Shown here piece after piece: positions 1 to 11,226 of a stretch of 29,051 nt of DNA (position 1 is its first letter; each line of letters opens with the position of its first letter). The translations under genes were made by a program, and so were the position numbers. Source of the stretch: Amphimedon queenslandica (lineage: Eukaryota; Porifera; Demospongiae; Haplosclerida; Niphatidae); assembly GCF_000090795.2 (NCBI RefSeq), contig NW_003546297.1, forward strand, positions 333,429 to 362,479, read 5' to 3'. The notes under the pieces were generated by a model. It searched no databases. It was given only the letters and a program-made list of their open reading frames with translations, and was not told the origin of the DNA.

Positions 1-1473
1 ATATTTTGGTGATAATTTTGAAGGTCAAATAAACACAACACAAACAACAATGTACAGTTTACACCATCAGCAAATGTAGAGAATAAGTCTAGCAACACAT
101 CTGTATCATACTGTGGCCCATGGTTAAACAACATGGACTACTAATACATGACAAGTGATAGCTAACGTAATACTGTAATTTTCATTTGTACTACAAACTT
201 GGTACTTAGCCATATAATTCATTTTATCATGTTCATTGTGTCCCACGATCATTATTATAACACTATAAAACCAAACATTCATTGTCCCACTTACGGGTAT
301 AGAAATAATAGCTTTCTTGCTTTTCCTTTCCATTTAGCAATGTCACACATGGTCCTTTTATTGCCATAGAACATAGAACTTTGATTCTCCATTAAAAGTA
401 TTTCATTTATGACCTTGAAGTAATCAAAATGATAGCATAAAGTAGCTTTAATAGTGGTCCAGTAAAGATTTCCAGCTAAAAACAAAGTACAACCTAAGTT
501 CAGCCATTTTCTTGGGTAACACCTTTTCCGGTTGCAAAGAAAATTCTTCCGGTTTAGGGAGGGTGCAGTTCGGCTGGATAAGGCTAAACTGCTGTTCACA
601 AGTCTTCTCTAGCAAAATAAAGATTAGGAATGCAGATATACAAATTTTTTTCTTGGTATGAAGGAATAAGTTGCAAGTGAGAAAGCTGCATGTGAGCTCT
701 TGCTGCATGATCATGAGTGCCGTTTGTGTCAAAACCCCACCTTTAAAATATCTCATTGATTTAGTTAAATTACTATTAATTTAATTATCACTGATTTAGC
801 TAAATTACCATTGATATAGTTGAAATACTATTGATTTAGCTGACTAAGCTGAATTAGTCACATTGTCATTGATTTAGCTAAATTACCATTGATTTAGCTA
901 AATTACCATTTATTGCTGCCGAGATCATCTTAACTTGAGTGATAAAATGATAACTTTAGATCTATAATACTGTATTTAGACTTGTGACTACATCAATGTC
1001 AAAAACATTGTATTGCTAATGAAAGTGCTAATCGTTTTGCTCGCCCCTTAATGTTTTACATTTGTCTAGTATATATAATGTTTGTATATCTATGGTCCGT
1101 TCAAACATTCCATGAGTATGATTCTATACAAGCCCCCTGCTGAACTTCTGTGTCTTCCGTAATCTTGGTCCGTTGATCCGGTCCGAGCTTTATATTGACC
1201 CCCTACATACTACTATGAAGGCATCATTATAATGGTACATGGGAGCATGGTTAATTTCTCTATCCATAGATACTACATCTCAAGCCTGCCTCATTCGATT
1301 GGGTTTTCCCCAATTAAAATAATTTATCATGAGTCATGCAGACACAATTCCTGTCATATCATAAATTCCTATCATGTCGTATCATTTATTTGGTCATATG
1401 GGAGCTTTACTATTGTGCTTGAGATAATAATTTCAATTTGTAAATTAAATTAAAAGTTTACAGTAGAATTAGA
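1..1473. other. Intergenic DNA without a supported gene
   Basis: I see only short open stretches here, without recognisable domains, convincing splice-site pairs or homology. The DNA is AT-rich. The far end adjoins the stop codon of the minus-strand PARP gene, so bases just below 1474 probably include its 3' UTR. A tandem repeat at 756-910 is listed separately. Confidence 0.5.
756..910. repeat. Short degenerate tandem repeat, about 20-30 bp unit
   Basis: The motif GATTTAGCTAAATTACCATT and variants (GATTTAGTTAAATTACTATT, GATATAGTTGAAATACTATT) recur about six times. The last two copies (from 870) are perfect and adjacent. No coding potential is evident. Confidence 0.75.
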
Positions 1474-4035
1474 CTACTGTTGAAATGTAACAAGATAAGC
1501 CGGATAACATTTGTCATGATCATATACAATATAAATCTGAGATAAACCAGTCACACCATTTACACTGTCATAATCTCCACTGCCATCCTCTTTTCTTGGT
1601 GGAGTGACTAACAAGCGATTACTTTGCATTGCTATACTGTCACCAGTTAAAACAAAGGCTAAGAATATCTGTCGACCTTCAGGAGAATTAAAAGCATAAG
1701 AACCCCAGAGTACTTGGCATTAACTGCAAAATATGCTCCTCTCCCCCACAAGCAGTTTTGGCCAGCATGACGAAAATCAAAGCCATGCTCTGATTTGTAT
1801 ATAGTTTCTGGAGGAACACTGCGACTTCCATGAAATAACCATTTCTCATTTACTCGTCCATTATTCTTCTCATGCATCCTTTTCTTGCACAGGTCATACT
1901 TGGTGTATAAAAACTTGTTCTGGATCCTCTCAATTTTTGAAATATTTGAGTTCATTGTTTTCTTGAAAGCACTCACTACCTTTGCCCCCTCAGAAGAACT
2001 AACTGGAACAGACTTCAGTTCAATATTTTCAGTCTGTGGCTCCCACTCTGGAGGAAAAGATAAAAGTGAAGTAGATTCAAGGCTCATTTGTTTCTGTCTT
2101 AAAACAAGAAATACTTTAGCCAAATAATCACTACCACCAGATATTACAATGCTATCAAGTGATGAATCTACTTTCACACAAAATGATCTTGCTAATTTAA
2201 TAATAGGCTCCACAATATCTGTACTGCAGTCTCCAAATGTTTTCTTGATAATCATCCCTTTTAACTTTTCATGTAAACTAGCTATAGAAGTGTGAACACT
2301 ATCTTTTAAACCACGACAGGATAGGCAGAGGGAAAACGAATCTAGAGCTGGTATACGTTTGATTTTACGCTTTTTCCGTGTTTTCGTATTTGTCTGAACC
2401 ATGCCATCAAAATCATAACTGTAGTTCCATTCTCCAATTTTTCTAGAATATGGCAATTGACTCCCGGCATGGCTTGCTGCTTGATGAAGAAACTGCTGAT
2501 AGAGTTTTTCAATTTCAGCAGAATCAGTAGGACTCATAGGTTTGAACTGACCATCAAAAAAACTCCAAGAGATAACATCAGCAACAGAGCTTGATAAATA
2601 ATCAAAAATACTCTCAATAGTCAATGGATAAGAACCAGACATCATACTAGCTATGGTATTGGTAAAAGTAGCAATAGGTTTGGTTGAACCATTAGGGAGC
2701 TTTACATTGAACTTCACACCATACTCCTGCTCTATATTTTGAAATACTTGAGGATCTTTTAATAATGGTAAAAACTGACAGTGAAGAACCTAAAATAAAT
2801 AAAAAAGAAATGAGATAGTAACTATTGTTAACAATAAGAGATTATTCATTCAATCATTCACAACTCACAGATGTTGTTAATGTTATACCAGCTCCAGTAC
2901 TAGAGAGATTCCCACGTGCATTATAAATACACCTACCAACGTACAACAGGAGAGAAGAGAGGACCACTCCACCTAGCAATAGGAGGAGAACCAATCCACC
3001 CACCAACATGTGCAGGAAGTAGAGGACCATTACACTGACCCACAAGAGGATGAGGGGGACGACCACGTCACCTACCATAATGAAGAACCGAAGGGAGAGG
3101 AGCATTCCGCCCACCAACAGTGGAAAGGGGACAACTACTTTGCATACCGACAGAACCACTCTGCACACAGAAAGGATCACTCCACCCACCCAGAAGAATA
3201 GGGAAAGGATCGCTCGGCCCACCAAGAGGAAGGGGGATAGGATCACTCCACCTACCCACAGGAAGAGGGAGAATATTATTTCGCCTGCCCACAGAATCAT
3301 TTTGCCCATCCAAAGGAAGAGGGAAAGGATCACTCCACCCAACCACAGGAAAAGGGAGAGAATCATTTGACCCACCCACACGAAGAAGAAGAGAATCATT
3401 TCACCCATCCATAGGATCACTCCACCCATCCAGAGGAAGACGGAGAGGATCACTTCACCTACCCACAGGAAGAGGGAGAGAATCCCTCCGCCTACCCATA
3501 GGATCACTCCAACCATCCAGAGGAAGACAGAGAGGATCACTCCACCCAACCACAGGAAAAGGGAGAGAATCATTTGACCCACCCACAGGAAGAGGGAGAG
3601 AATCATTTCACCTATCCATAGGATCACTCCGCCCATCCAAAGGAAGGGGGAAAGGATCACTCCGCCTACCCACAGGAATAGAGAGAGAATCATTTCGCCT
3701 GCCCACAGGATCACTCCGCCCATCCAGAGGAAGACGGAAAGGATCACTCCGCCTACCCACAGGAAAAGGGAGAGAATCCCTCCACCTACCCACAGGATCA
3801 CTCCGCCTATCCAGAGAAAGACGGAGAGGATCACTCCGCCTACCCACAGGAAGATGGAAAGAATCATTTCACCCACCCACAGGATAAAGGAGAGAATCAC
3901 TCCATCCACCCACAAGAAGAGGGAGAGGGCCATCCCATCCACCCACAGGAGAAGGGAGAGGATCACTCCGCCCACCCATAGGAGGAGTTGGATTACTCCG
4001 CCCACCAACAGGAGGAGGAGAAAGAGGAGAAACAC
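1474..4035 (-). CDS. WWE-PARP mono-ADP-ribosyltransferase, 3' part, with a frameshift near 1703-1706
   Basis: Likely a PARP11/12/14-type enzyme that transfers single ADP-ribose units from NAD+. Exons seen: 4035-2869 (acceptor TTTTTGTAG, donor CT|GTGAGT) and 2789-1474, both joined in phase 0. The first exon is mostly a minisatellite and ends NLSSTGAGITLTTS. The last exon has a possible KH-like stretch, then a WWE domain (ISWSFFDGQFKPM ... WNYSYDFDGMVQTN), then the catalytic domain with EKWLFHGS and GRGAYFAVNAKYSG. The frame stops at 1659, but the family pattern resumes in another frame (EGRQIFLAFVLTG ... QIYIVYDHDKCYPAYLVTF) up to TAG at 1474. The switch lies in a run of four G (CCCC, 1703-1706). 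The triad reads H-Y-I, which fits mono-ADP-ribosylation rather than polymer synthesis. The frameshift may be an assembly error or a real lesion. Upstream exons are not identified. Confidence 0.8.
3090..4010. repeat. Coding minisatellite, units mostly about 33 bp with shorter 21-bp variants
   Basis: Units such as CACCCACAGGAAGAGGGAGA followed by GAATCACTCC repeat with point changes. Unit lengths are multiples of three, so several frames on both strands stay open for long stretches. Only one minus-strand frame is open across the whole splice-bounded exon; it reads WVGGVILSLFL-type units with one Trp per unit. The plus strand is strongly purine-rich. Confidence 0.85.
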
Positions 4036-4485
4036 CTACAAAAATAGAGAATATAATAGTACATTATTAATTATTATTTTATTACTATTATTATTATGCA
4101 TTTAATTATTGCATACATGGCAACTACAATAAATTATTGCAAAAATATTTATTTTTCTACTAACACAGCAGCGTTATGTGGTGCCACAACTTTTTGCAGC
4201 CTAGCTTAATCTTACAGCCTAGCTTGCTAGACTGGCTTAAAAAGAACTACCCATATTACCATAGTTGGGATGCTGATCCTTAGTCTCTTCTTCATGGCAA
4301 GGACTTCAGCTAGGACAAAAGACAACTAAAAATGGTAAAGACATAGATCAAGAAAAAGTAAGAAGTCTATATGCTCAAGGTGTGGAGGGCTTACTTGCTT
4401 TTCCTTTAGAAACTTCATGCTATGCTCGACGGTATGCATGCTGCAGCAACCACATGCGCATATGCCCCACCCTATACCACACCTA

Positions 4486-4525
4486 GCTAGCTAGCTAGCT
4501 AGCTAGCTATATAGCTATAGCTAGA
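4486..4525. repeat. AGCT/CTAG self-complementary microsatellite
   Basis: The run is (AGCT)n followed by ATATAGCTATAGCTAG. Because the unit is palindromic, the tract could fold on itself. Confidence 0.8.
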
Positions 4526-4719
4526 GACACACCTGGCTACGCCCTCATCATTAAACTTAAATCACCCGAAATCACCTGAGGCTGAGGATAAGGCTAGCTA
4601 GCTGAGCCTGAGACCATACAGTATACTAATCAGAGGTAAAAAGTATCTATGCTGTGACCAGATTGCCGAACCTGATAAAACTTGGACTTAAATATCTGTT
4701 CAAAGAAGAAGCCGGTTTG

Positions 4720-4727
4720 TGACGTCA
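4720..4727. promoter_or_regulatory. Perfect CRE palindrome TGACGTCA
   Basis: The full 8-bp CREB/ATF site lies in the interval between the divergent PARP and lipin genes, about 640 bp upstream of the lipin ATG. A regulatory role is inferred from motif and place only. Confidence 0.35.
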
Positions 4728-5335
4728 AGGGTTTGTTGTTTATCAACAAAAGTCCTTTGTCACTTGAGCCATAGTGCGAATTGCGAAAGATTCTATTTGT
4801 ACTACAAAGAAGAGAGACGTAAGAGTAATGTTTCACGCACACACTACTATTAATAGAGAGTGTGGTGTTTATTATCTCCTATTGAGATTAGGATTATTAT
4901 GAAAGTTGGACTGATCTCATAATTATATATAATTGAAAGCTAAAGTAACTCAACAGTACTAGAATCCCGAATTATTAGATAGAGCTGTTAGTTAGTTTCA
5001 TCATAGATATTTATGGTTTGATTAAACACCAGTGGTGGGCGTAGCAGTAAGCTGTATTTGCTAGTGAAGGCCTTTATTGATAGTGTTTCATATCCTGCTT
5101 TATAAAGAAATGTTTCTATTTCTTTAATATGGCTTATGTTATGCATTGTGTGTAGTTAGATAAGAGAAGGAAAGAGGAAATGAATCCACGAAACTAGTAG
5201 TACATGTAGTACTGTATCACATTATATCTCAGTTTAGCACATTCCTTTTTGGGTTATTGATAATCAATCACATGCTTATATTTTGCATCCTTCACAATAA
5301 TTATACTTTGTCACCAAGTCTTTTATCTCTTCCAG

Positions 5336-8300
5336 GCAAGAAACATAATACAGGAGCAATGAACTATTTAGGTCTTGGCTATGTGGGGAGAGCTGGTGCT
5401 AAACTGGTTTCCAGCTGCAAAGATTTATACAACGATTTGAATGGAGCTAATTTGACTGGAGCCGTTGATGTAATTGGCATCAAGCAGCCTGATGGAAGCA
5501 TCAAGGCTACGCCATTTCATGTTCGATTTGGAAAATTTGGCGTATTTCGTACAGGAGACCTTAAAAAAGAAGTGAGGATGTGTGGTAGCAAGTGGTTGTA
5601 GTTGTACTTTAGCATCAGCAAAACAACAGATGGTTCATCTTGTAGCATAAATTGCATTTCATTGTTAGTCAAGGTTATTGGTTATTGTTATGATACAGTA
5701 AGTATGTATTTTAAAATATAAATTCATTAAAGTTATGATAAGTGAGGATTTGCAAATATTTCATTATTATTCATAAAATGAATTATTGATATTTCTATGT
5801 AGGTTGAGATAGAAGTCAATGGTGAGGTTGTTAATAATAAGATGATGATAACGGAGAATGGATCTGCCTTTTTTGTCAAGTCAAATCCTGCCGAAGGATC
5901 ATCAAGACCAGTAAGCCGCAATTAGCAAAATGCATGTACAACTTCATATATTAACCATCCCCATTTGCACTTCAATTGATATGATATGACTGTGACATAT
6001 TGAAATGGCAGTGTGACTTTAGCACATAAGTAGCCCCTTCTATAAGAATATACCTACATGTACTTTATATTAAAATACCTGGTACATTAATCAAGTATCC
6101 TAACCATTTGCCTTGGTATTTCTACTAGACATCCCAATGTGTTGATCATTCCTTGTCTGTCGATACAACTGTCAGTGTATCATCATCAGACTGTGTAACT
6201 CCAGTACCATCCAGCTCACCTATTGCACCTTTAGACCTCTTACTAGTACAGGATACTAAAATTGATAATGAAGGAGCAACGCAGCTGTTACTAAGCACTA
6301 CTGATTATCATCATCAAGCTGATGTGTCCATTGAAGAGTCTGATGTAGACATGAGTCCTGAAAAGAGTAAAGAGGATTTATTTGAAGATAAGGAGCCAGT
6401 CCCTAATGGAGTTTTCACTCCATCAATAACAATCCCACAACCCACAGAGGTATGTACTTATACATGTATGAACATATATGCTTGTTACCTCTTATTCTCA
6501 TTTTAAGCCGGCTAATTCTGATTTTGAAACTCCAACTGATGACGTAGCTAATCTCAAGTGGCCCGAGCCAAAGCTTCTATCTTCTAGTTTACCTGATTCT
6601 GGAGTCCTCTCTGATAGTGCACTGGAGGAAACTAATGACAAATAGTGAGATATGAAATACTCGTTAAATTGTATTTATCTTCTTCTATATATTCCTCTGT
6701 TTTTCTCTTCTTTTCTTTTTCTATGTATCTTTCTCTCTTTCTAGTCCTGAAGCAAATCTAGTATTAAGTGACAGTGAGGTTGATAGATATCAAGTGAAGA
6801 CTCAAGGTGATGTAACGCGATCACTCTCAACTGCTGAAGAAGGTGGTCTGGCCTCACTACAGAATGGTATGTGACTAGAATAGTGTTATACCTGTCAGTT
6901 ATTCCTTATAATGTTTATACAACTAAACCTATGTTTTAGAACCTTTAGCAGCTTTTGTTTCACTTTGAGCTGTTGTTTTGTAGTATTTTGTGTAATGCCC
7001 TTTTTGTCAAATAATCCATAAGTACAAAAGCCTCAAAAAGTTAATAATGTATTGTGAATAACTTTAACCTTTATACTGTATAGAGGATCAGAGAGGCATA
7101 TGGGGTAAACTAACTGGCATTCTCCGTAAGAAGAAGAGGCGTAGATACAGCAGCGTTGAGGAAGGTGTCTATCTTGATGACTTGTCTCAAGGATTTGTCA
7201 ATCAAGAAGAGGTGCCTAAGTTCTTTCCTGATCGACACCCTCACCCGCCCCATCACACTAGCCCTATATTCAGGTCTATATGCTTTATTAGTGCAATATA
7301 TTTAATGTAGTGTGTTTATTATTTTTTTAAAGTCTACTGTTGTGAGTATTTTACTTAATGTTGTTATTGCTAGTGATGAGACCAGTGGAGTTGGTAGCTC
7401 TCCCTCACTCTCACCCTCACATCCTCCAACAAGTGATGAAGATCAAGAAACTGATAGAATCCTGTAAGAATTAAATCAATTAATGCACATCACTCATGCA
7501 GTACACTTATTTAGCACATGCCATACTCATGGCACATGCATGATGTACATGTACATGTACATTGTTTTTCATCATATAAAGGAATGCTTATTTAGCATTA
7601 TGAATTTGTTTGTGTTTACAAAGCTTTAGACTAACTTTGTAATGAGCCAAAGCTCACAGATGTTATCAAAGGTACTCTTGATAATGATTTAATGATGCAA
7701 TATGCCTTGGGATCTGATGCAATAGTGAATAATAACAATGTAAGCATGCCATTAATGCCTGTGGCTATCGTATGACATCTGCTGCTATTGAAGAATGTAA
7801 TCTAATACTATAAGATGTACATATATATATGGTATAAGGGTTAAAGTAATATTTTTTGTATTAGTAACACTCTCTCTGATATTGCTATTTCTCGCTGTGG
7901 CGGTCTCTCTCAGGGAAGGATCAGCAGCGAAATGTTCCAAAGCTCTCAAATCAGTTTCGCCGAGTTTTGCTCTAACCCTGAAATACTCGCCCACCCCGAC
8001 ACAGTAGTTAGAATTAATAACAAGTGAGATTAGCACATATAAGTCTATAGTGTATTTATTGATATTTTGTTCTATTGTTGTCTATAGGTATTACGGTTGG
8101 CAGGTTGCTGCTCCAATGATAATGTCGTGTTTATTGTATAGTCAAACACTACCCGAGTCTTCGATGACTGCAATGATGAAATCAAAAAAAGTAATTTTAA
8201 GATTTAATTTAATACGGTTTGTTAACTTCTTGTTATTAGTTATTGATTGGTAGCATATTGCTTATCTTTTCATTTGCACATTATACATGTACATGTACTG

Positions 8301-10793
8301 TTAATTAAATTGATTAGTTTTTGTAAAGAATTGTTTATGTTCTCAATTTTGTAGTCTCGTTTTTGGAGTTTCTGGAATCGCAATAACAGCTCAGAGCCAG
8401 TGCCAAATGGAGTAAGAATATTATTTATCATATTCTAGAGAATTACTAAAACATATACTGATTTGTGAAAGGCCATATACATGTGCATTTACATTACCAT
8501 ATGCAAAATTTACACTTTAGAATAATATATGGAGAGTTGGAAACAGAAAATTTTACATGCTTGGGACCTTAATTTGTTTTATTTTATTTTTCAAAATATT
8601 GGTAACTCGAAAATTAGCTCAAACTTTCTTCACAGCATTTATTGCATTATTATTACTTTATTTGTTAGAACAACATACCCCCATCACACGAAGTCCCTAT
8701 TGATCATCATCATCAACCAATAGATTGGGCCAGTAGTGCACACATCATTGATAGTCTCTCCAGTGATGAGGGAGGACCCACTGACGAGGAAACTAGCACT
8801 AACAATAAAAATGAGGGAACCTCAAAGAGCCGTCAGAGATCAATGAGAAGAAAGAAACTTCGTTTCTCGACAGAATTGACTCCTGAAGAATTAGTCAGTG
8901 TTTCATCAATGCTTATCTGTTAATGATATTTGTAATAGGCACAATGGCCACTTAAAATGGGTAGAAATGATATTGTGTTCTCTATCACGACAAAGTATCA
9001 GGTATGATATATAACGTATAATGATGATACTTATGATGATTGATGGCATTGGTATTATTACAGGGCACAGCTAAAGCTGCTTGTACATTTTATCTTTGGG
9101 ACTGTACTGTGAAGCTTGTCGTATCTGATTTTGATGGAACAATTACAAGGTATATATAATTTTTATACTTTTGTGTAACGTCTTCTTGTTGTTGCATGTA
9201 TAGCAGTACAACGTACATCTACTGTCATAAAATGTATTTTATTTAAATAAAATAGGCCAAATGCTTCCTACAAAGCTTGCTAAGTGTGGTAAAAGCTTGT
9301 TTCATAAGCTGAGAAACCTTTAGTAACTTTTAAAATTTGTAAAAAATCCAATTTTGATTGGAATCCACTAAAACTTTCTACACAACATAAGAACATGTAT
9401 ATGTATCAGAAAAAATTATAAAAATGAAGAATTCTCACCTAGTCATTTTTGGTGAAATTGGCCAAAGACCCTGTACTATAGTACAGGGACTTTGACCCGA
9501 TTTTTGAGCAACTTAAAAAATTCATAAAAAATCCAATTTTGATCGGAATCAGCTCAAACTTTCTACACAACATAAGAACATGTATATTTATCAGGAAATG
9601 TAATAAAAATGTAGAAATCTTTCCTTGCAATTTTTGACAAAATACCCTGTGCTATAGTACAGGGTTTAGATCATACTTCCCTTACCAGAACAGCTTGCTG
9701 TATATGTATAGTGTGAAATTGGTAAGCTTATACATGTAGTATTACAGATTGAATTAAAGCTTCCTTCTATTAGTTATTTCCATGCCTTTGATAATGTGAA
9801 TCAATAAAAAATTTTTGTTTTTCAGATCTGATGTTGCTGGTCAAGTCCTGCCTCTTATTGGTAAGGACTGGACACAGAATGGAGTTATTGAGCTCTTCTC
9901 TGCCATCAACAAGAATGGATATCATTTTGTGTATCTCTCAGCTAGAGCAATTGGACAAGTAAGTCCGTTATTATTGTATTATTATTAATATACGTTTGAT
10001 TAATGGCAGTCGTGGTATACTAAGAATTACCTACAGAAGACAAAGAGAGGAGATTATTACTTCCCTGATGGGCCCTTGCTAGTTACACCATTCTCACTCT
10101 ACACTGCTTTTAAAAAGTAAAAAAATAATGTTTTCTTTTTTACTAAGTTCATGAAAATTAAGTATTATATTTTGTTAGGATTTTAATGATTAGTATTTTT
10201 TTGTTAGGGAGGTCATTCAGAGAATACCAGAAGAGTTCAAGATATTGTGCCTGCAACAGATTCAAGAAATTTTTCCAAGTGACTACAATCCGTTTCACTC
10301 CGGATTCGGCAATAGACACAGTGTAAGTAGTTCTTCTTATAGTTGCAATACAATAATAATGTCATTGACTATTTTAGGATGTAAAGTCATATCTTCAGGT
10401 CAGAATACCGATATCTCGTATCTTCAGTGTTAACCACAAGGGAGAAATCACAAATGAACTATCATACACTTTTCAATCATCGTAAGTTCTAAGAATGACC
10501 ATCATCTATGCTTTGTTTTCTTAAATGAATTATACATAATGTATGTAGATATTTTTCTGTTTCCTCATTTATTTTGTTCCTTATTCTTTCCCTTAAATTC
10601 TCTCAGATATAAAGATCTAATGTCTCTAGTGGATGCACAGTTCCCCCCACTAGTAAACTCTAGTGACAGAGCTAAAGAAGGTAGTAAAAAGACATCACTG
10701 AGTCGAATGCAAAGTGAAGATTATAGTTCTTACGTGTACTGGAAGAAATCATTGGACAGTTTTGAGGAGGTTGATTTGCCTCCACTAGTATAG
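5336..10793 (+). CDS. Lipin, Mg2+-dependent phosphatidate phosphatase, complete, 18 coding exons
   Basis: Lipins convert phosphatidic acid to diacylglycerol at ER membranes and can act in the nucleus. The ATG is at 5359, in an exon whose acceptor ends at 5335. Coding exons: 5359-5571, 5803-5910, 6129-6449, 6508-6644, 6745-6866, 7084-7273, 7374-7463, 7865-8023, 8088-8190, 8355-8411, 8669-8893, 8939-9001, 9064-9149, 9826-9958, 10010-10116, 10208-10322, 10378-10481, 10607-10793. All phases match and sum to 2520 nt (839 aa), near the usual 850-900. N-LIP starts [10 protein letters not shown] and has HVRFGKFGV and ENGSAFFV. A basic RKKKRRR tract (about 315-321) may be a nuclear signal and precedes GVYLDDL. 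C-LIP carries the catalytic DFDGT at 618-622, then [13 protein letters not shown] and FGNR. All essential motifs are present. Confidence 0.96.
9320..9690. repeat. Two tandem copies of a ~185-bp dispersed repeat in lipin intron 13
   Basis: Each copy has GATYGGAATC near its start, then CAAACTTTCTACACAA, ACATGTATAT and an end hairpin. The hairpin is the perfect 20-bp palindrome CCCTGTACTATAGTACAGGG at 9469-9488, and CCCTGTGCTATAGTACAGGG near 9645-9664. Three more copies lie in the GPCR gene (20128-20670). Confidence 0.85.
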
Positions 10794-10852
10794 CACTTTT
10801 TATTATAGTTATTATTATTGTAAATACTTTATATTGATTATTGGATGAGATT

Positions 10853-10858
10853 AATAAA
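10853..10858 (+). terminator. Lipin polyadenylation signal AATAAA
   Basis: A canonical AATAAA lies 60 bp after the lipin stop codon in AT-rich DNA. The convergent minus-strand gene ends at 11227. Confidence 0.65.
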
Positions 10859-11226
10859 ATAATTATAATCATGTGCCAAAACTATTATTTTTATAAAAAT
10901 TGCTTCAGAGCAAGTAAAAATGACTGATTTTGGTAACTATGAACTGTAGTACATCTATTGGCAAGCTGCTTGAATTTCGTATTATGCTTCATTTCACAAA
11001 GCATGGCTCACACCTATATGAGCAAAATTAAATTTCACATGCATTCAATTAAAGGATACTAGAAAAATTAACATATTGTTTCCAACTAATGACTAATTTC
11101 CCAATATGTTATTTATAATCTAGATTGTATATACGTGTACTAAATGCACATGTATTTTATATGCATAAAGTCATTTCAAGAGCAAAGCCCATTCATTTTA
11201 AATACAAATTATATTATTTATACTAG
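10859..11226. other. Convergent 3' intergenic region
   Basis: This AT-rich gap separates the 3' ends of lipin (plus) and the helicase/Death gene (minus). I see no further gene or RNA in it. It should hold the 3' UTR of the minus-strand gene. Confidence 0.6.

Larger units (their letters stand above)
4036..5335. other. Intergenic region between divergent PARP and lipin genes
   Basis: No gene is firmly supported. It likely holds the lipin promoter and 5' UTR, and undetected upstream PARP exons. It contains an ATT-rich run (4066-4098), an AGCT microsatellite and a CRE palindrome. An open plus-strand stretch at about 4277-4489 (including KDIDQEKVRSLYAQGVEG) has no ATG and no recognised family. 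Confidence 0.5.

Noticed and set aside
124..756. Minus-strand open frames of 60-102 residues
   Set aside because: Composition is not protein-like, they overlap one another, and no splice sites or domains are seen.
3120..3887. Plus-strand Arg/Gly/Ser-rich frame (GSLHLPTGRGRES units)
   Set aside because: The minisatellite keeps extra frames open because its unit is a multiple of three. No plus-strand splice sites or start context support it, while minus-strand exon borders are good.
7647..7739. Possible 93-nt lipin exon ([20 protein letters not shown]) with a GTAAGC donor
   Set aside because: Its phase does not fit between exons 7463 and 7865, which join perfectly without it. Inclusion would hit a stop, so at most it is a rare frame-breaking alternative exon.
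9439..9630. Small open frames in the lipin and GPCR introns with similar sequences ([11 protein letters not shown])
   Set aside because: They are similar only because both introns carry the same dispersed repeat; no coding signature is visible.
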